Source: Gillisia mitskevichiae (GTDB lineage: Bacteria; Bacteroidota; Bacteroidia; Flavobacteriales; Flavobacteriaceae). From it: 64,000 bases of DNA. Positions 1 to 5,597 of the stretch are shown piece after piece (position 1 is the first letter of the stretch; each line of letters begins with the position of its first letter). The DNA is taken from assembly GCF_003634585.1 (NCBI RefSeq), contig NZ_RBLG01000007.1, positions 1 through 64,000 of the forward strand, given 5' to 3'. Under the pieces are notes generated by a model. It saw only the letters and a program-made list of their open reading frames with translations, was not told where the DNA came from and did not search any database. The position numbers and the translations under genes were made by a program.

Positions 1-161
1 GGAGGTGGTGGATTTCCTAATCTAATATCACTATGCAAATTTTTAATTAGCAATGGAAATATCTCATAAGCAACTTCCTTTTCAAATTTTAATTTGTCAG
101 ATTTATTTTGACAACTTAAAAGAAGAAAGCAAAAAATGATTAAAATTATTTTTCTAAACAT
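1..161 (-). CDS. Predicted lipoprotein, N-terminal fragment (cut by window edge)
   Basis: An open frame starts with ATG at 161 and stays open to position 1. It gives 53 residues beginning MFRKIILIIFCFLLLSCQN. The hydrophobic stretch ending in LLSC is a lipoprotein signal peptide with the acylated Cys at about residue 17. The ATG lies only 11 bases inside the cassette boundary, as expected for a cassette gene. The rest of the protein is outside the window, so no function can be given. Confidence 0.7.
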   Translation of the reverse strand, partial: MFRKIILIIFCFLLLSCQNKSDKLKFEKEVAYEIFPLLIKNLHSDIRLGNPPP

Positions 162-172
162 ATTGGCTACAA
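1..172 (-). mobile_element. Cassette 6 (partial)
   Basis: This is the 5' part of the cassette farthest from the recombinase; its own repeat lies beyond the window. Its 5' end on the minus strand is GTT, heptamer GTAGCCA, AT, identical in heptamer to cassette 2. It carries the start of a lipoprotein gene. Confidence 0.75.
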
Positions 173-305
173 CGGTCTTGGTTAAGGCAAGTGGCGTGGA
201 ATAGGGACACGTTCTTGTCGGCTTAGTTGTCTTTTACTTGGTCTCTAAAATAGCACTTTTCACTAGAATGCCCGCTATTTGCGCTTAACCGATGTTGGGC
301 ATAGT
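162..305 (-). repeat. attC-like recombination site R1 (core 171-296)
   Basis: The 126-bp core runs from AAC (171-173) to GTT (294-296). On the plus strand GGTTAAG-GCAAGTGGCG pairs with CGCTATTTGC-G-CTTAACC, leaving one extra G unpaired and two G.T wobbles; on the minus strand the wobbles become A.C mismatches. The outer N7 blocks are TGGCTAC (left, belonging to cassette 6) and GGGCATA (right, cassette 5), each followed outward by the invariant AT or GT. The size fits integron attC sites, but the ends do not follow GTTRRRY consistently. Confidence 0.85.
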
Positions 306-1042
306 ATTTTTACTCTAATTTCGTTTTTTTACGATATGTATTCCGCCAATTTCGTAAGCAACGCTAATTGGTATAATTTTATCTTTTAAATAAAAATTTC
401 CGTTTTGAAATGGCGTAAGTCGTTCGTCAATTAAGAAAAAATATTCTTCTCGATTAGTTAATATATTTAGATTTTCATTTGTTAGTTCTATTTGATCAAT
501 GTAATCAACAATTCCAAGTTTATTCAATTCAGGTATTGTCACTTTTTGAGAGTTCATTTCACAAAAGTGTTTTTCTCCAAGACCTGGCATTCCAAACCAA
601 GGTGCTGCTTGTCCAACTTGTAATGAAATTTTTGAGGTGTCATCGTTAAAAAGAAAATATTTAATTTCAAAAGTCTCAAATTCTGGCGGTAATGATTTTT
701 TCGGAAATGGTTCTTCTGCTCTCCAAAAGAACATCACTTTATTCTGCCAAGCTGGATCATTCCGATCTTCACAAATTAAATTAGTCGTCCAATAATGCAT
801 ATAAAGCTCATTTGTTCGTAAAAGAATAGTTGATTTTTCAATCCTTTCTTTTTGTTCGTCTGTTAAAGATCTAATTATTCTGAATCCAGATTCATTGTCA
901 ACAGCAAGAAATTTTTCTCCTTTGTTTAATTGAACGCTTTCATTCTCAGCTTTAGATTCTTTTTTACCAAATAATTTGTCAAATATTCCCATCAAATAAA
1001 ATTATTGTGATTCTTTTTTGTCGTTCAAAATATTATGCCCAA
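173..1042 (-). mobile_element. Cassette 5
   Basis: An 870-bp unit bounded by the cores of R1 and R2. Its two ends pair for 17 consecutive positions (reading outward from AAC/GTT), with one T.G wobble at position 11; the heptamer is TATGCCC/GGGCATA. It contains one gene (315-992) and its own attC-like site R1. Confidence 0.8.
315..992 (-). CDS. Cassette protein with a TNT-like motif, function unproven
   Basis: The protein has 225 residues. I take ATG at 992, because the frame extends upstream by only one TTG codon. The N-terminus MGIFDKLFGKK is short and basic with no signal peptide, so it is probably cytosolic. Residues about 95-140 contain LPP and then GQAAPWFGMPGLG, which resembles the conserved segment of TNT-type NAD+ glycohydrolase toxins (PF14021) as I remember that family. 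The rest does not match anything I recognise, and the catalytic residues of TNT cannot be assigned. It could be a toxin-derived domain or an immunity or housekeeping relative. It is the only gene of its cassette. Confidence 0.75.
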   Translation of the reverse strand: MGIFDKLFGKKESKAENESVQLNKGEKFLAVDNESGFRIIRSLTDEQKERIEKSTILLRTNELYMHYWTTNLICEDRNDPAWQNKVMFFWRAEEPFPKKSLPPEFETFEIKYFLFNDDTSKISLQVGQAAPWFGMPGLGEKHFCEMNSQKVTIPELNKLGIVDYIDQIELTNENLNILTNREEYFFLIDERLTPFQNGNFYLKDKIIPISVAYEIGGIHIVKKRN

Positions 1043-1175
1043 CGGTCTTGGTTAAGGCAAGTAGCGTGGAGTAGGGACGCGAACTTGTCGGCTTTGTTGT
1101 TTTTTGCTTGGTGTCTAAAATAGCACTTTTCATCAGAATGCCCGCTATTTGCGCTTAACCGATGTTGTATATTGT
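1032..1175 (-). repeat. attC-like recombination site R2 (core 1041-1166)
   Basis: A 126-bp core, AAC at 1041 to GTT at 1166, nearly identical to the other copies, with the same GGTTAAG/CTTAACC stem. The left heptamer TATGCCC belongs to cassette 5 and the right one GTATATT to cassette 4. The two flanks of this copy are not complementary to each other, which argues against the repeat itself being the inserted unit. Confidence 0.85.
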
Positions 1176-1637
1176 GGCGATTCTCGGAATATGTTGTTTT
1201 GTTGTCACTCTTTTTAAGTCATTTTTATTCTTTCCTGAATCTTGATTTTTTCACGTTTGAGTGAGAATCATTTTTTGATTTTTTGGTTCTTAATTATTTT
1301 GTCAATTTTCAGGTCTGAGTGAATGTCGGAGTTAAAAATTTAAAGGCATTCAATTTATCCATTTTTCACGCTTGAGTAAAAGTCAGAATAACTAGCTGAA
1401 TTCATCTATTTTTACCTTTTTCAAGTTCGAATAAGAATCCGCGCACTTATTTTAAGATCATCCAATTTTCACACTTTTCATCCTTTTAAACTTTCCCAAT
1501 AAAACTCACTCTTGAGTAGTTTTTGTTCTTAACTAAAATCTTGAAAAAGTCAGCGTAACAGTTGCGAAAGAGCGGTTTTTTCAATCATATTTTGCCGTTA
1601 TTTTTTTTCGTTTTTCATTCTGAGCCATAATTTACAA
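1043..1637 (-). mobile_element. Cassette 4, ORF-less
   Basis: A 595-bp unit whose ends pair at 14 of 15 positions (one mismatch at 7, T.G wobble at 11; heptamers AATTTAC/GTATATT). No open frame above about 30 codons was found on either strand. The only cassette-like start is an ATG at 1628, formed by the conserved AT, that opens a 14-codon frame (MAQNEK...). About 1234-1440 holds four diverged repeats. It may carry a small RNA or a regulatory signal, or be a decayed cassette. Confidence 0.7.
1234..1440. repeat. Four diverged ~57-bp tandem repeats inside the ORF-less cassette
   Basis: Units lie near 1234-1270, 1291-1329, 1349-1388 and 1398-1440. Their shared core on the plus strand is roughly TTTTCACGTTTGAGTGA followed by an AATC- or GTC-type end, with the TCA start at 1251, 1309, 1366 and 1420 (spacing 58, 57, 54). 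A fifth weak match is near 1468. Copies differ at many positions. No coding frame passes through them. Confidence 0.6.
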
Positions 1638-1770
1638 CGGTCTTGGTTAAGGCAAGTGGCGTGGAGTAGGGACGCGTTCTTGTCGGCTTAGTTGTTTTTT
1701 ACTTGATGTCTAAAATAGTACTTTTCACCAGATTGCCCGCTATTTGCGCTTAACCGATGTTACCTCACGT
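1627..1770 (-). repeat. attC-like recombination site R3 (core 1636-1761)
   Basis: A 126-bp core, AAC at 1636 to GTT at 1761. The left heptamer AATTTAC is that of cassette 4; the right heptamer ACCTCAC is that of cassette 3. The stem arms are conserved, and differences from the other copies lie mainly in the central loop. Confidence 0.85.
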
Positions 1771-1802
1771 TTTATACTAGAAACATTCTTAAAAGTTCTT
1801 TT

Positions 1803-2195
1803 TTATTTCAAAAATAAACTCAGCAGGGATATAATTATTGCTAAAATTGAAAACCAAAAACTGAATTTATCATATTTGAATTTTTCTATTGTTTTTTCTC
1901 TGATAAGATCTTCTTGAATCTCTACTAAATCAAGTTTTTTAAATCCTTGTTGTCGGGTAATAAATTTTTTTCCTTTTTTGGTTATTCTTAATTCATCATT
2001 TGATATTTTCATGAATCCTTCATCCAATAATTCCACTTTTAAAGATTGCATTTCCCATGGCTCAAGCTCTAAATCACTTGATTCATTAATGAAAAGCATA
2101 GTGATTTTCTTGGAAATTGGTTTTTGTTCCAATTCCATTTTATCAACCCAAAGGAGTACAAAAAGAATTTTATCTAATTTATCTGATCTTGTCAT
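1803..2195 (-). CDS. Small membrane-anchored protein with winged-helix-like N-terminus
   Basis: A 130-residue protein and the last gene of a three-gene cassette. Residues about 45-85 (LDEGFMKISNDELRITKKGK) read like the recognition helix and wing of a winged-helix domain. A short charged linker follows, and residues about 112-130 form one C-terminal membrane helix ending at the stop codon. It resembles the first gene of the cassette in this layout: small helical domain, then a tail anchor. I do not recognise a named family. Confidence 0.7.
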   Translation of the reverse strand: MTRSDKLDKILFVLLWVDKMELEQKPISKKITMLFINESSDLELEPWEMQSLKVELLDEGFMKISNDELRITKKGKKFITRQQGFKKLDLVEIQEDLIREKTIEKFKYDKFSFWFSILAIIISLLSLFLK

Positions 2196-2256
2196 TTAGA
2201 TAAATAAATTAAACTTGTATCGATCTGTTTTTCTATTCCATGATCATTCATACTTC

Positions 2257-2448
2257 TTATTTTAATTTATTTTCAATTCTATTTAATCGGTCAGTTATAT
2301 CTTCTTCATATTGTTCTATAAGTAGTTGATTATTAATTGAAGTTTTAACATCTCCTTTAATTTTATTTATGTCAAATTGAATTTGATCTAATTTTCTATC
2401 TAAAATTCTTTGGTTTTCGATTAATTTTTTAAACTCTTCTTCGTTCAT
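2257..2448 (-). CDS. Small coiled-coil protein
   Basis: 63 residues, almost entirely charged and helical, with heptad-like spacing of Ile/Leu (LDRKLDQIQFDINKIKGD; ITDRLNRIENKLK). There is no signal peptide or membrane segment. It lies between the two membrane-anchored proteins of the same cassette and could bridge them. The family is unknown; it was accepted as a gene because of its position, strand and soluble coiled-coil composition. Confidence 0.55.
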   Translation of the reverse strand: MNEEEFKKLIENQRILDRKLDQIQFDINKIKGDVKTSINNQLLIEQYEEDITDRLNRIENKLK

Positions 2449-2498
2449 AATATTTTTTAAAGTTGGGTGAAAATTGCATTTTGCTTTGGACAGAATTA

Positions 2499-3005
2499 TT
2501 AATTTTCAATAAAATATTTAATAATAAATCCGATCACAAAAGTTATTATTGCAATATACCATCTAAATCTAATATCCCAATTTCCTAATCTTAAATTATC
2601 TCTGGTCAATTTTCTTATTTGTTCTTCTTTGGCTCTAATTGATTTTTGGTATTCTAAATTGTCTTTTTGTAATTTAAGATTATCTAATTCTAATTTATCT
2701 TTTTCTTGATTTTCAGATGTTATTTTCTTTTCTTTTTCAGATTTGGCTTTTAAGTATAAAGACCAACCCCCAATTTTAGCAACTTTATATCCAAATTCGG
2801 TCAAAATGGCTAATTCTTTGTCAATTTTAATTAAGCCTTTTTCTTGCATACTTTCCGCTAACCTTTCAGACTCTCTAAATTTGCCTAATTGTTGGAATTG
2901 TTGTTTTTCTAAATTTAGAAATTCATAGAAGAATTCAGAATTATTTTCCTTATTACTTAAAAGCTCAAGATTAAGATCAATCAGTTGATTTAAATTATCG
3001 TACAT
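2499..3005 (-). CDS. Coiled-coil protein with C-terminal membrane anchor
   Basis: 168 residues from ATG at 3005. The frame stays open up to 3062, but that would start inside repeat R4, whereas 3005 lies 19 bases inside the cassette, as in cassette 2. The order is a helical region, a winged-helix-like patch (GLIKIDKELAILTEFGYKVA) at about 73-95, a long Glu/Lys/Leu coiled coil at about 100-145, and a membrane helix at about 150-165. It is the first of three genes in cassette 3. The shape suggests a membrane-tethered oligomer, as seen in some small defence or signalling effectors, but no family is recognised. Confidence 0.7.
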   Translation of the reverse strand: MYDNLNQLIDLNLELLSNKENNSEFFYEFLNLEKQQFQQLGKFRESERLAESMQEKGLIKIDKELAILTEFGYKVAKIGGWSLYLKAKSEKEKKITSENQEKDKLELDNLKLQKDNLEYQKSIRAKEEQIRKLTRDNLRLGNWDIRFRWYIAIITFVIGFIIKYFIEN

Positions 3006-3013
3006 ATTATAAA

Positions 3014-3157
3014 ATGTGTGGTAACGGTCTTGGTTAAGGCAAGTAGCGTGGAGTAGGGTCACGTTCTTGTCGGCTTAGTTCTTTGTTACTTGGTGTCTAA
3101 AATATCACTTTCCATTGGAATACCCGCTATTTGCGCTTAACCGATGTTGTAGCCAGT
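3014..3157 (-). repeat. attC-like recombination site R4 (core 3023-3148)
   Basis: A 126-bp core, AAC at 3023 to GTT at 3148, the most diverged copy, with changes concentrated in the loop. The left heptamer GTGTGGT belongs to cassette 3 and the right one GTAGCCA to cassette 2. Its length is conserved in spite of the substitutions. Confidence 0.85.
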
Positions 3158-3725
3158 TTTTTATCTATCCCATCCATCAATTATGTAATTTTTTTCAGTC
3201 ATTTTTTTTTCAAGACCTGAATTATGAGATTTAAACCACATCTCAAATCGAACTGGATAAAAATTTTCAAAAGTTCCTTCGTCAATTACGGTACTTCCAG
3301 TATAAATTTTATAATTATTATCTAATTTATGTATTATATTTTCTGTCCGAGTTCTCAATTTCAATTCTGATAATTGAATATTTTGCGTTAATTCAAATGC
3401 TTTTATGAATAATTTTCCTTTATCATCTGGTTTGTGCCACATATAAAAATCATAGCCAGAATATCCACTTCCAATTACTAAAATTTTTTCTTCCTCAACT
3501 TTTAGATTACTTAATGAGTCAATTTGTTTGAATGATAAAAACTCAATTGGTTTCTCAAATTTCATATTTTCAGGAATTTCTATACCATAATATATTTTGT
3601 CAACTTCATTTTCATTCATAATTTCAAAAAACAACCAAAATACAAATACAATGATCAAAAGTATAAATGTGGAAATTCCTATAGTAATTTTTTTCGCTAA
3701 TGTCATTCTTAAAAATTGGCTACAA
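3025..3725 (-). mobile_element. Cassette 2
   Basis: A 701-bp unit. Its heptamers TGGCTAC/GTAGCCA are perfectly complementary, with the T.G wobble at position 11 and an A/T run beyond. It contains one gene (3161-3706) that begins 19 bases from the cassette end. Confidence 0.8.
3161..3706 (-). CDS. Membrane-anchored cassette protein of unknown function
   Basis: 181 residues. Residues about 7-29 are one uncleaved N-terminal membrane helix (ITIGISTFILLIIVFVFWLF), followed by a mostly beta-strand domain of about 150 residues that should lie outside the cytoplasm. Short Tyr/Gly/Asp stretches such as GSGYSGYDFYMW occur near residues 79-90. I see no lipobox, catalytic motif or known family. It is the sole gene of cassette 2. 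Confidence 0.7.
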   Translation of the reverse strand: MTLAKKITIGISTFILLIIVFVFWLFFEIMNENEVDKIYYGIEIPENMKFEKPIEFLSFKQIDSLSNLKVEEEKILVIGSGYSGYDFYMWHKPDDKGKLFIKAFELTQNIQLSELKLRTRTENIIHKLDNNYKIYTGSTVIDEGTFENFYPVRFEMWFKSHNSGLEKKMTEKNYIIDGWDR

Positions 3726-3858
3726 CGGTCTTGGTTAAGGCAAGTGGCGTGGAGTAGGGACGCGTTCTTGTCGACTTAGTTGATTGTTTCTTAGTCTCTA
3801 AAATAACACTTTTCACTCGAATGCCCGCTATTTGCGCTTAACCGATGTTGTGCACAGT
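3715..3858 (-). repeat. attC-like recombination site R5 (core 3724-3849)
   Basis: A 126-bp core, AAC at 3724 to GTT at 3849, the copy nearest the recombinase. The left heptamer TGGCTAC belongs to cassette 2 and the right one GTGCACA to cassette 1. The GGTTAAG/CTTAACC stem and the extra unpaired G are as in the other copies. Confidence 0.85.
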
Positions 3859-4339
3859 ACTGTATAATTTCTAATTATCATTTCAAAACCTTCCGATTTT
3901 TAAAGATTTGATTAAGTCAGCATATTATCAGATAGAGTCAATATTGTGAACGAGATTTTTAATTAGTTAAATTATTTTAAATTCTTATTCTCATTTTTAA
4001 TATTCCATTCTTTTACTGGAGATATATCTGACTCAATATTTTCATTAGCTAAGTCAATTTTCTTATTACTTTTCTTGTTTTTCTTTTTCTTTTTTCTACT
4101 TTTTTTCGAAATTATAATCGGAGTTGCATCTTTTGAAAGTGACCAGATAAATGCAACCATCCAACCAATAAAAGTCCAACCTAATAATAGATTTATAGCT
4201 AATATAGCATTTGAATTTCTTTTATTCCACCCGATTATTGTTGGTAGAAAATAAAGAATAAATCCAATAGTCCAAATTATGATTATTAAAAAATCCATTC
4301 TCTAAGTTACTTTTTTTTTTGGTTTTGTATTGTGCACAA
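3726..4339 (-). mobile_element. Cassette 1 (next to recombinase)
   Basis: A 614-bp unit, and by integron logic the most recently inserted. Its ends pair for 14 positions with the T.G wobble at 11; the heptamers are TGTGCAC/GTGCACA. It carries one gene (3972-4298), a phage superinfection-immunity-type protein. Confidence 0.8.
3972..4298 (-). CDS. Superinfection immunity (Imm) family membrane protein
   Basis: 108 residues. Two membrane helices (about 3-24 and 31-54) contain YFLPTIIGWNKRN and INLLLGWTFIGWMVAFIW. This is the typical Tyr-phe-leu-pro plus LLLGWT-IGW signature of the phage T4 Imm-like superinfection immunity family (PF14373), whose T4 member blocks DNA entry of a second phage at the inner membrane. 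A very basic Lys-rich stretch (about 65-80) and an acidic tail follow. The leader from the cassette end is 41 bases. Family assignment is good; antiphage activity here is inferred. Confidence 0.8.
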   Translation of the reverse strand: MDFLIIIIWTIGFILYFLPTIIGWNKRNSNAILAINLLLGWTFIGWMVAFIWSLSKDATPIIISKKSRKKKKKNKKSNKKIDLANENIESDISPVKEWNIKNENKNLK

Positions 4340-4350
4340 CGTGTTATATC
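4329..4350 (-). other. Putative attI-like junction of the array
   Basis: AT-TGTGCAC-AAC (4329-4340) is the first cassette's 5' arm and is followed directly by recombinase-side sequence GTGTTATATC instead of a repeat core. On the minus strand this reads ...TAACAC, then GTT, the position where integrons join attI to the first cassette. It lies 28 bp behind the recombinase stop codon. Its role as an insertion site is inferred from position. Confidence 0.55.
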
Positions 4351-4367
4351 GAATCGAATATACACTT

Positions 4368-5513
4368 TTAATCGAAGATATTCCGGGATAAACGCAGGTT
4401 TTCAGGGTTTTTATCGGATTCAGATAATTGCTTTAATGCAACATCTAAAGGGCTCTTGATCTTTAGCAAATCATGCTGAGTGACATGTGTGTAGATCATT
4501 GTGGTTTCAGGGCGTGAGTGCCCCAATAATGCCTGAATGTGCCTTAGATCGGTTCCGTTCTCCAACATATGCGTCGCATAAGAATGTCGCAAGGTGTGCG
4601 GCGTTACATGTTTCTTGATCTTAGCTCGGCTACATGCCAATTTTAAAACACTTCTTACAGATGAGGCACTATATTCATCCCCATCTTTGCCTTCAATAAA
4701 CAGTTTTTCGGGCTTATAACTGGTAAGATAATTATAAAGTAGAGGAACAAAAGCTTCTGCCATGACCACATGCCTGTCTTTTCGTCCTTTCCCGTTTCTC
4801 ACATAGATCTGCCGGCGGTCTACATCTATATCTTGCAATTTCAAACTCAGAGCTTCCCCAATACGCAAACCAGAAGAGTAAATTAGAATGAGCAGCGTGC
4901 GATGTTTCAAATTTCGGGTAGCCCTAAAAATATCTATCACTTCCTCCTTAGAAAGTACAACCGGTAAATATTTACTTTTATTCGGCCTGTCTATATCATC
5001 CACATTCAAAGCCTCTAATTTGTGCAGTTTTTCGAATTGCTTTAATGCACTTATACACTGCCTATGCGTACTTATAGAATATCCTTGTTGTGCAATTTCC
5101 TTCTCTATAAATAATTCTAGATCTCTGTTGGTATATGCTGAAATTGGTTTTTGCTGAAATTTTAAAAGCTTTAGAATAAAGCTACAATAAGTTCCAATGG
5201 TACTTTTACTATAACGCTTCCCTTGTAGATAAGAGCTGAACTCATTTAAATCTTCTTCAATTCTAGGTGAAATTGTATAAGATTGAAGTTCTGAATAATC
5301 GATACGGCAATCGAATTTCTGAAGATGACGATAGAGTTTGCCTTTATTCTCTTGGGTAAATGATACATAAAAACAAGAATGAGTTTTGGTCCATGTAACT
5401 TCTTCTAGTAGCATTAAATGGCTTTTTAAAGCAGAATTGAATTTAAAAGCGATGCCAATTTGTAAAACATCTTTATGCTGAAATGGGAAAAGTCTAACCT
5501 GCTCCATAGTCAT
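4368..5513 (-). CDS. IntI-like tyrosine recombinase of the cassette array
   Basis: 381 residues. Residues 1-80 form an extra N-terminal domain (WTKTHSCFYVSF resembles the short domain of many Bacteroidota integrases), about 85-170 the SAM-like core-binding domain, and about 185-357 the catalytic domain. Catalytic residues visible: R217 (GLRIGE), K242, H306 and R309 (HTLRH), H332, Y341 (MIYTHV). The end YTHV...KIKSPLD resembles the C-terminus of IntI1. R217 to H306 is only 89 residues, against about 131 in IntI1, so the extra IntI segment is absent. Unlike typical integrons, the gene points the same way as the cassettes. It is clearly distinct from the XerD-like protein at 43891. Confidence 0.85.
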   Translation of the reverse strand: MTMEQVRLFPFQHKDVLQIGIAFKFNSALKSHLMLLEEVTWTKTHSCFYVSFTQENKGKLYRHLQKFDCRIDYSELQSYTISPRIEEDLNEFSSYLQGKRYSKSTIGTYCSFILKLLKFQQKPISAYTNRDLELFIEKEIAQQGYSISTHRQCISALKQFEKLHKLEALNVDDIDRPNKSKYLPVVLSKEEVIDIFRATRNLKHRTLLILIYSSGLRIGEALSLKLQDIDVDRRQIYVRNGKGRKDRHVVMAEAFVPLLYNYLTSYKPEKLFIEGKDGDEYSASSVRSVLKLACSRAKIKKHVTPHTLRHSYATHMLENGTDLRHIQALLGHSRPETTMIYTHVTQHDLLKIKSPLDVALKQLSESDKNPENLRLSRNIFD

Positions 5514-5597
5514 TTATATATAGAGTTAAAATACTATAAATAAATGATTTAAAGTGATTTATGTTGAAGTCTATTAGATAATATAATCAGGTATTTC

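Larger units (their letters stand above)
1638..3024 (-). mobile_element. Cassette 3, three genes
   Basis: The largest unit (1387 bp), with ends that pair at 17 of 18 positions (mismatch at 7, T.G wobble at 11; heptamers GTGTGGT/ACCTCAC). It carries three small minus-strand genes in a row, with 50-61 bases between them. Multi-gene cassettes are uncommon in integrons and usually encode functional pairs. Confidence 0.75.
1..4339 (-). mobile_element. Integron-like gene cassette array (left end outside window)
   Basis: Five 126-bp repeats in the same orientation divide this stretch into five complete cassettes and one partial one, all with genes on the minus strand. Each cassette starts (minus strand) with GTT-N7-AT and ends with AC-N7-AAC just before its repeat core, and its two N7 blocks are complementary to each other but differ between cassettes. 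In integrons this follows from cassettes being excised as circles whose 5' end completes their own attC. The cassette interiors are far more AT-rich than the repeat cores and carry unrelated genes. The array ends 28 bp behind the stop codon of a tyrosine recombinase. Structure is seen directly; mobility by recombination is inferred. Confidence 0.85.

Noticed and set aside
3006-3062. N-terminal extension of the coiled-coil gene of cassette 3 into repeat R4
   Set aside because: The extension is translated repeat sequence; ATG at 3005 lies at the usual distance inside the cassette.
1-4340. The 126-bp repeats as inserted MITE/REP elements
   Set aside because: Insertion would give direct target duplications around each copy. 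Instead, flanks of successive copies are complementary and flanks of one copy are unrelated, which fits cassettes as the moving units.
1-4340. CRISPR array
   Set aside because: Repeats are 126 bp, the spacing is 0.6-1.4 kb and the intervals contain genes; no cas genes are present.
1-5513. Classical IntI integron with GTTRRRY sites
   Set aside because: Only one junction (GTTGGGC at 294) fits GTTRRRY; the recombinase lacks the IntI-specific segment.
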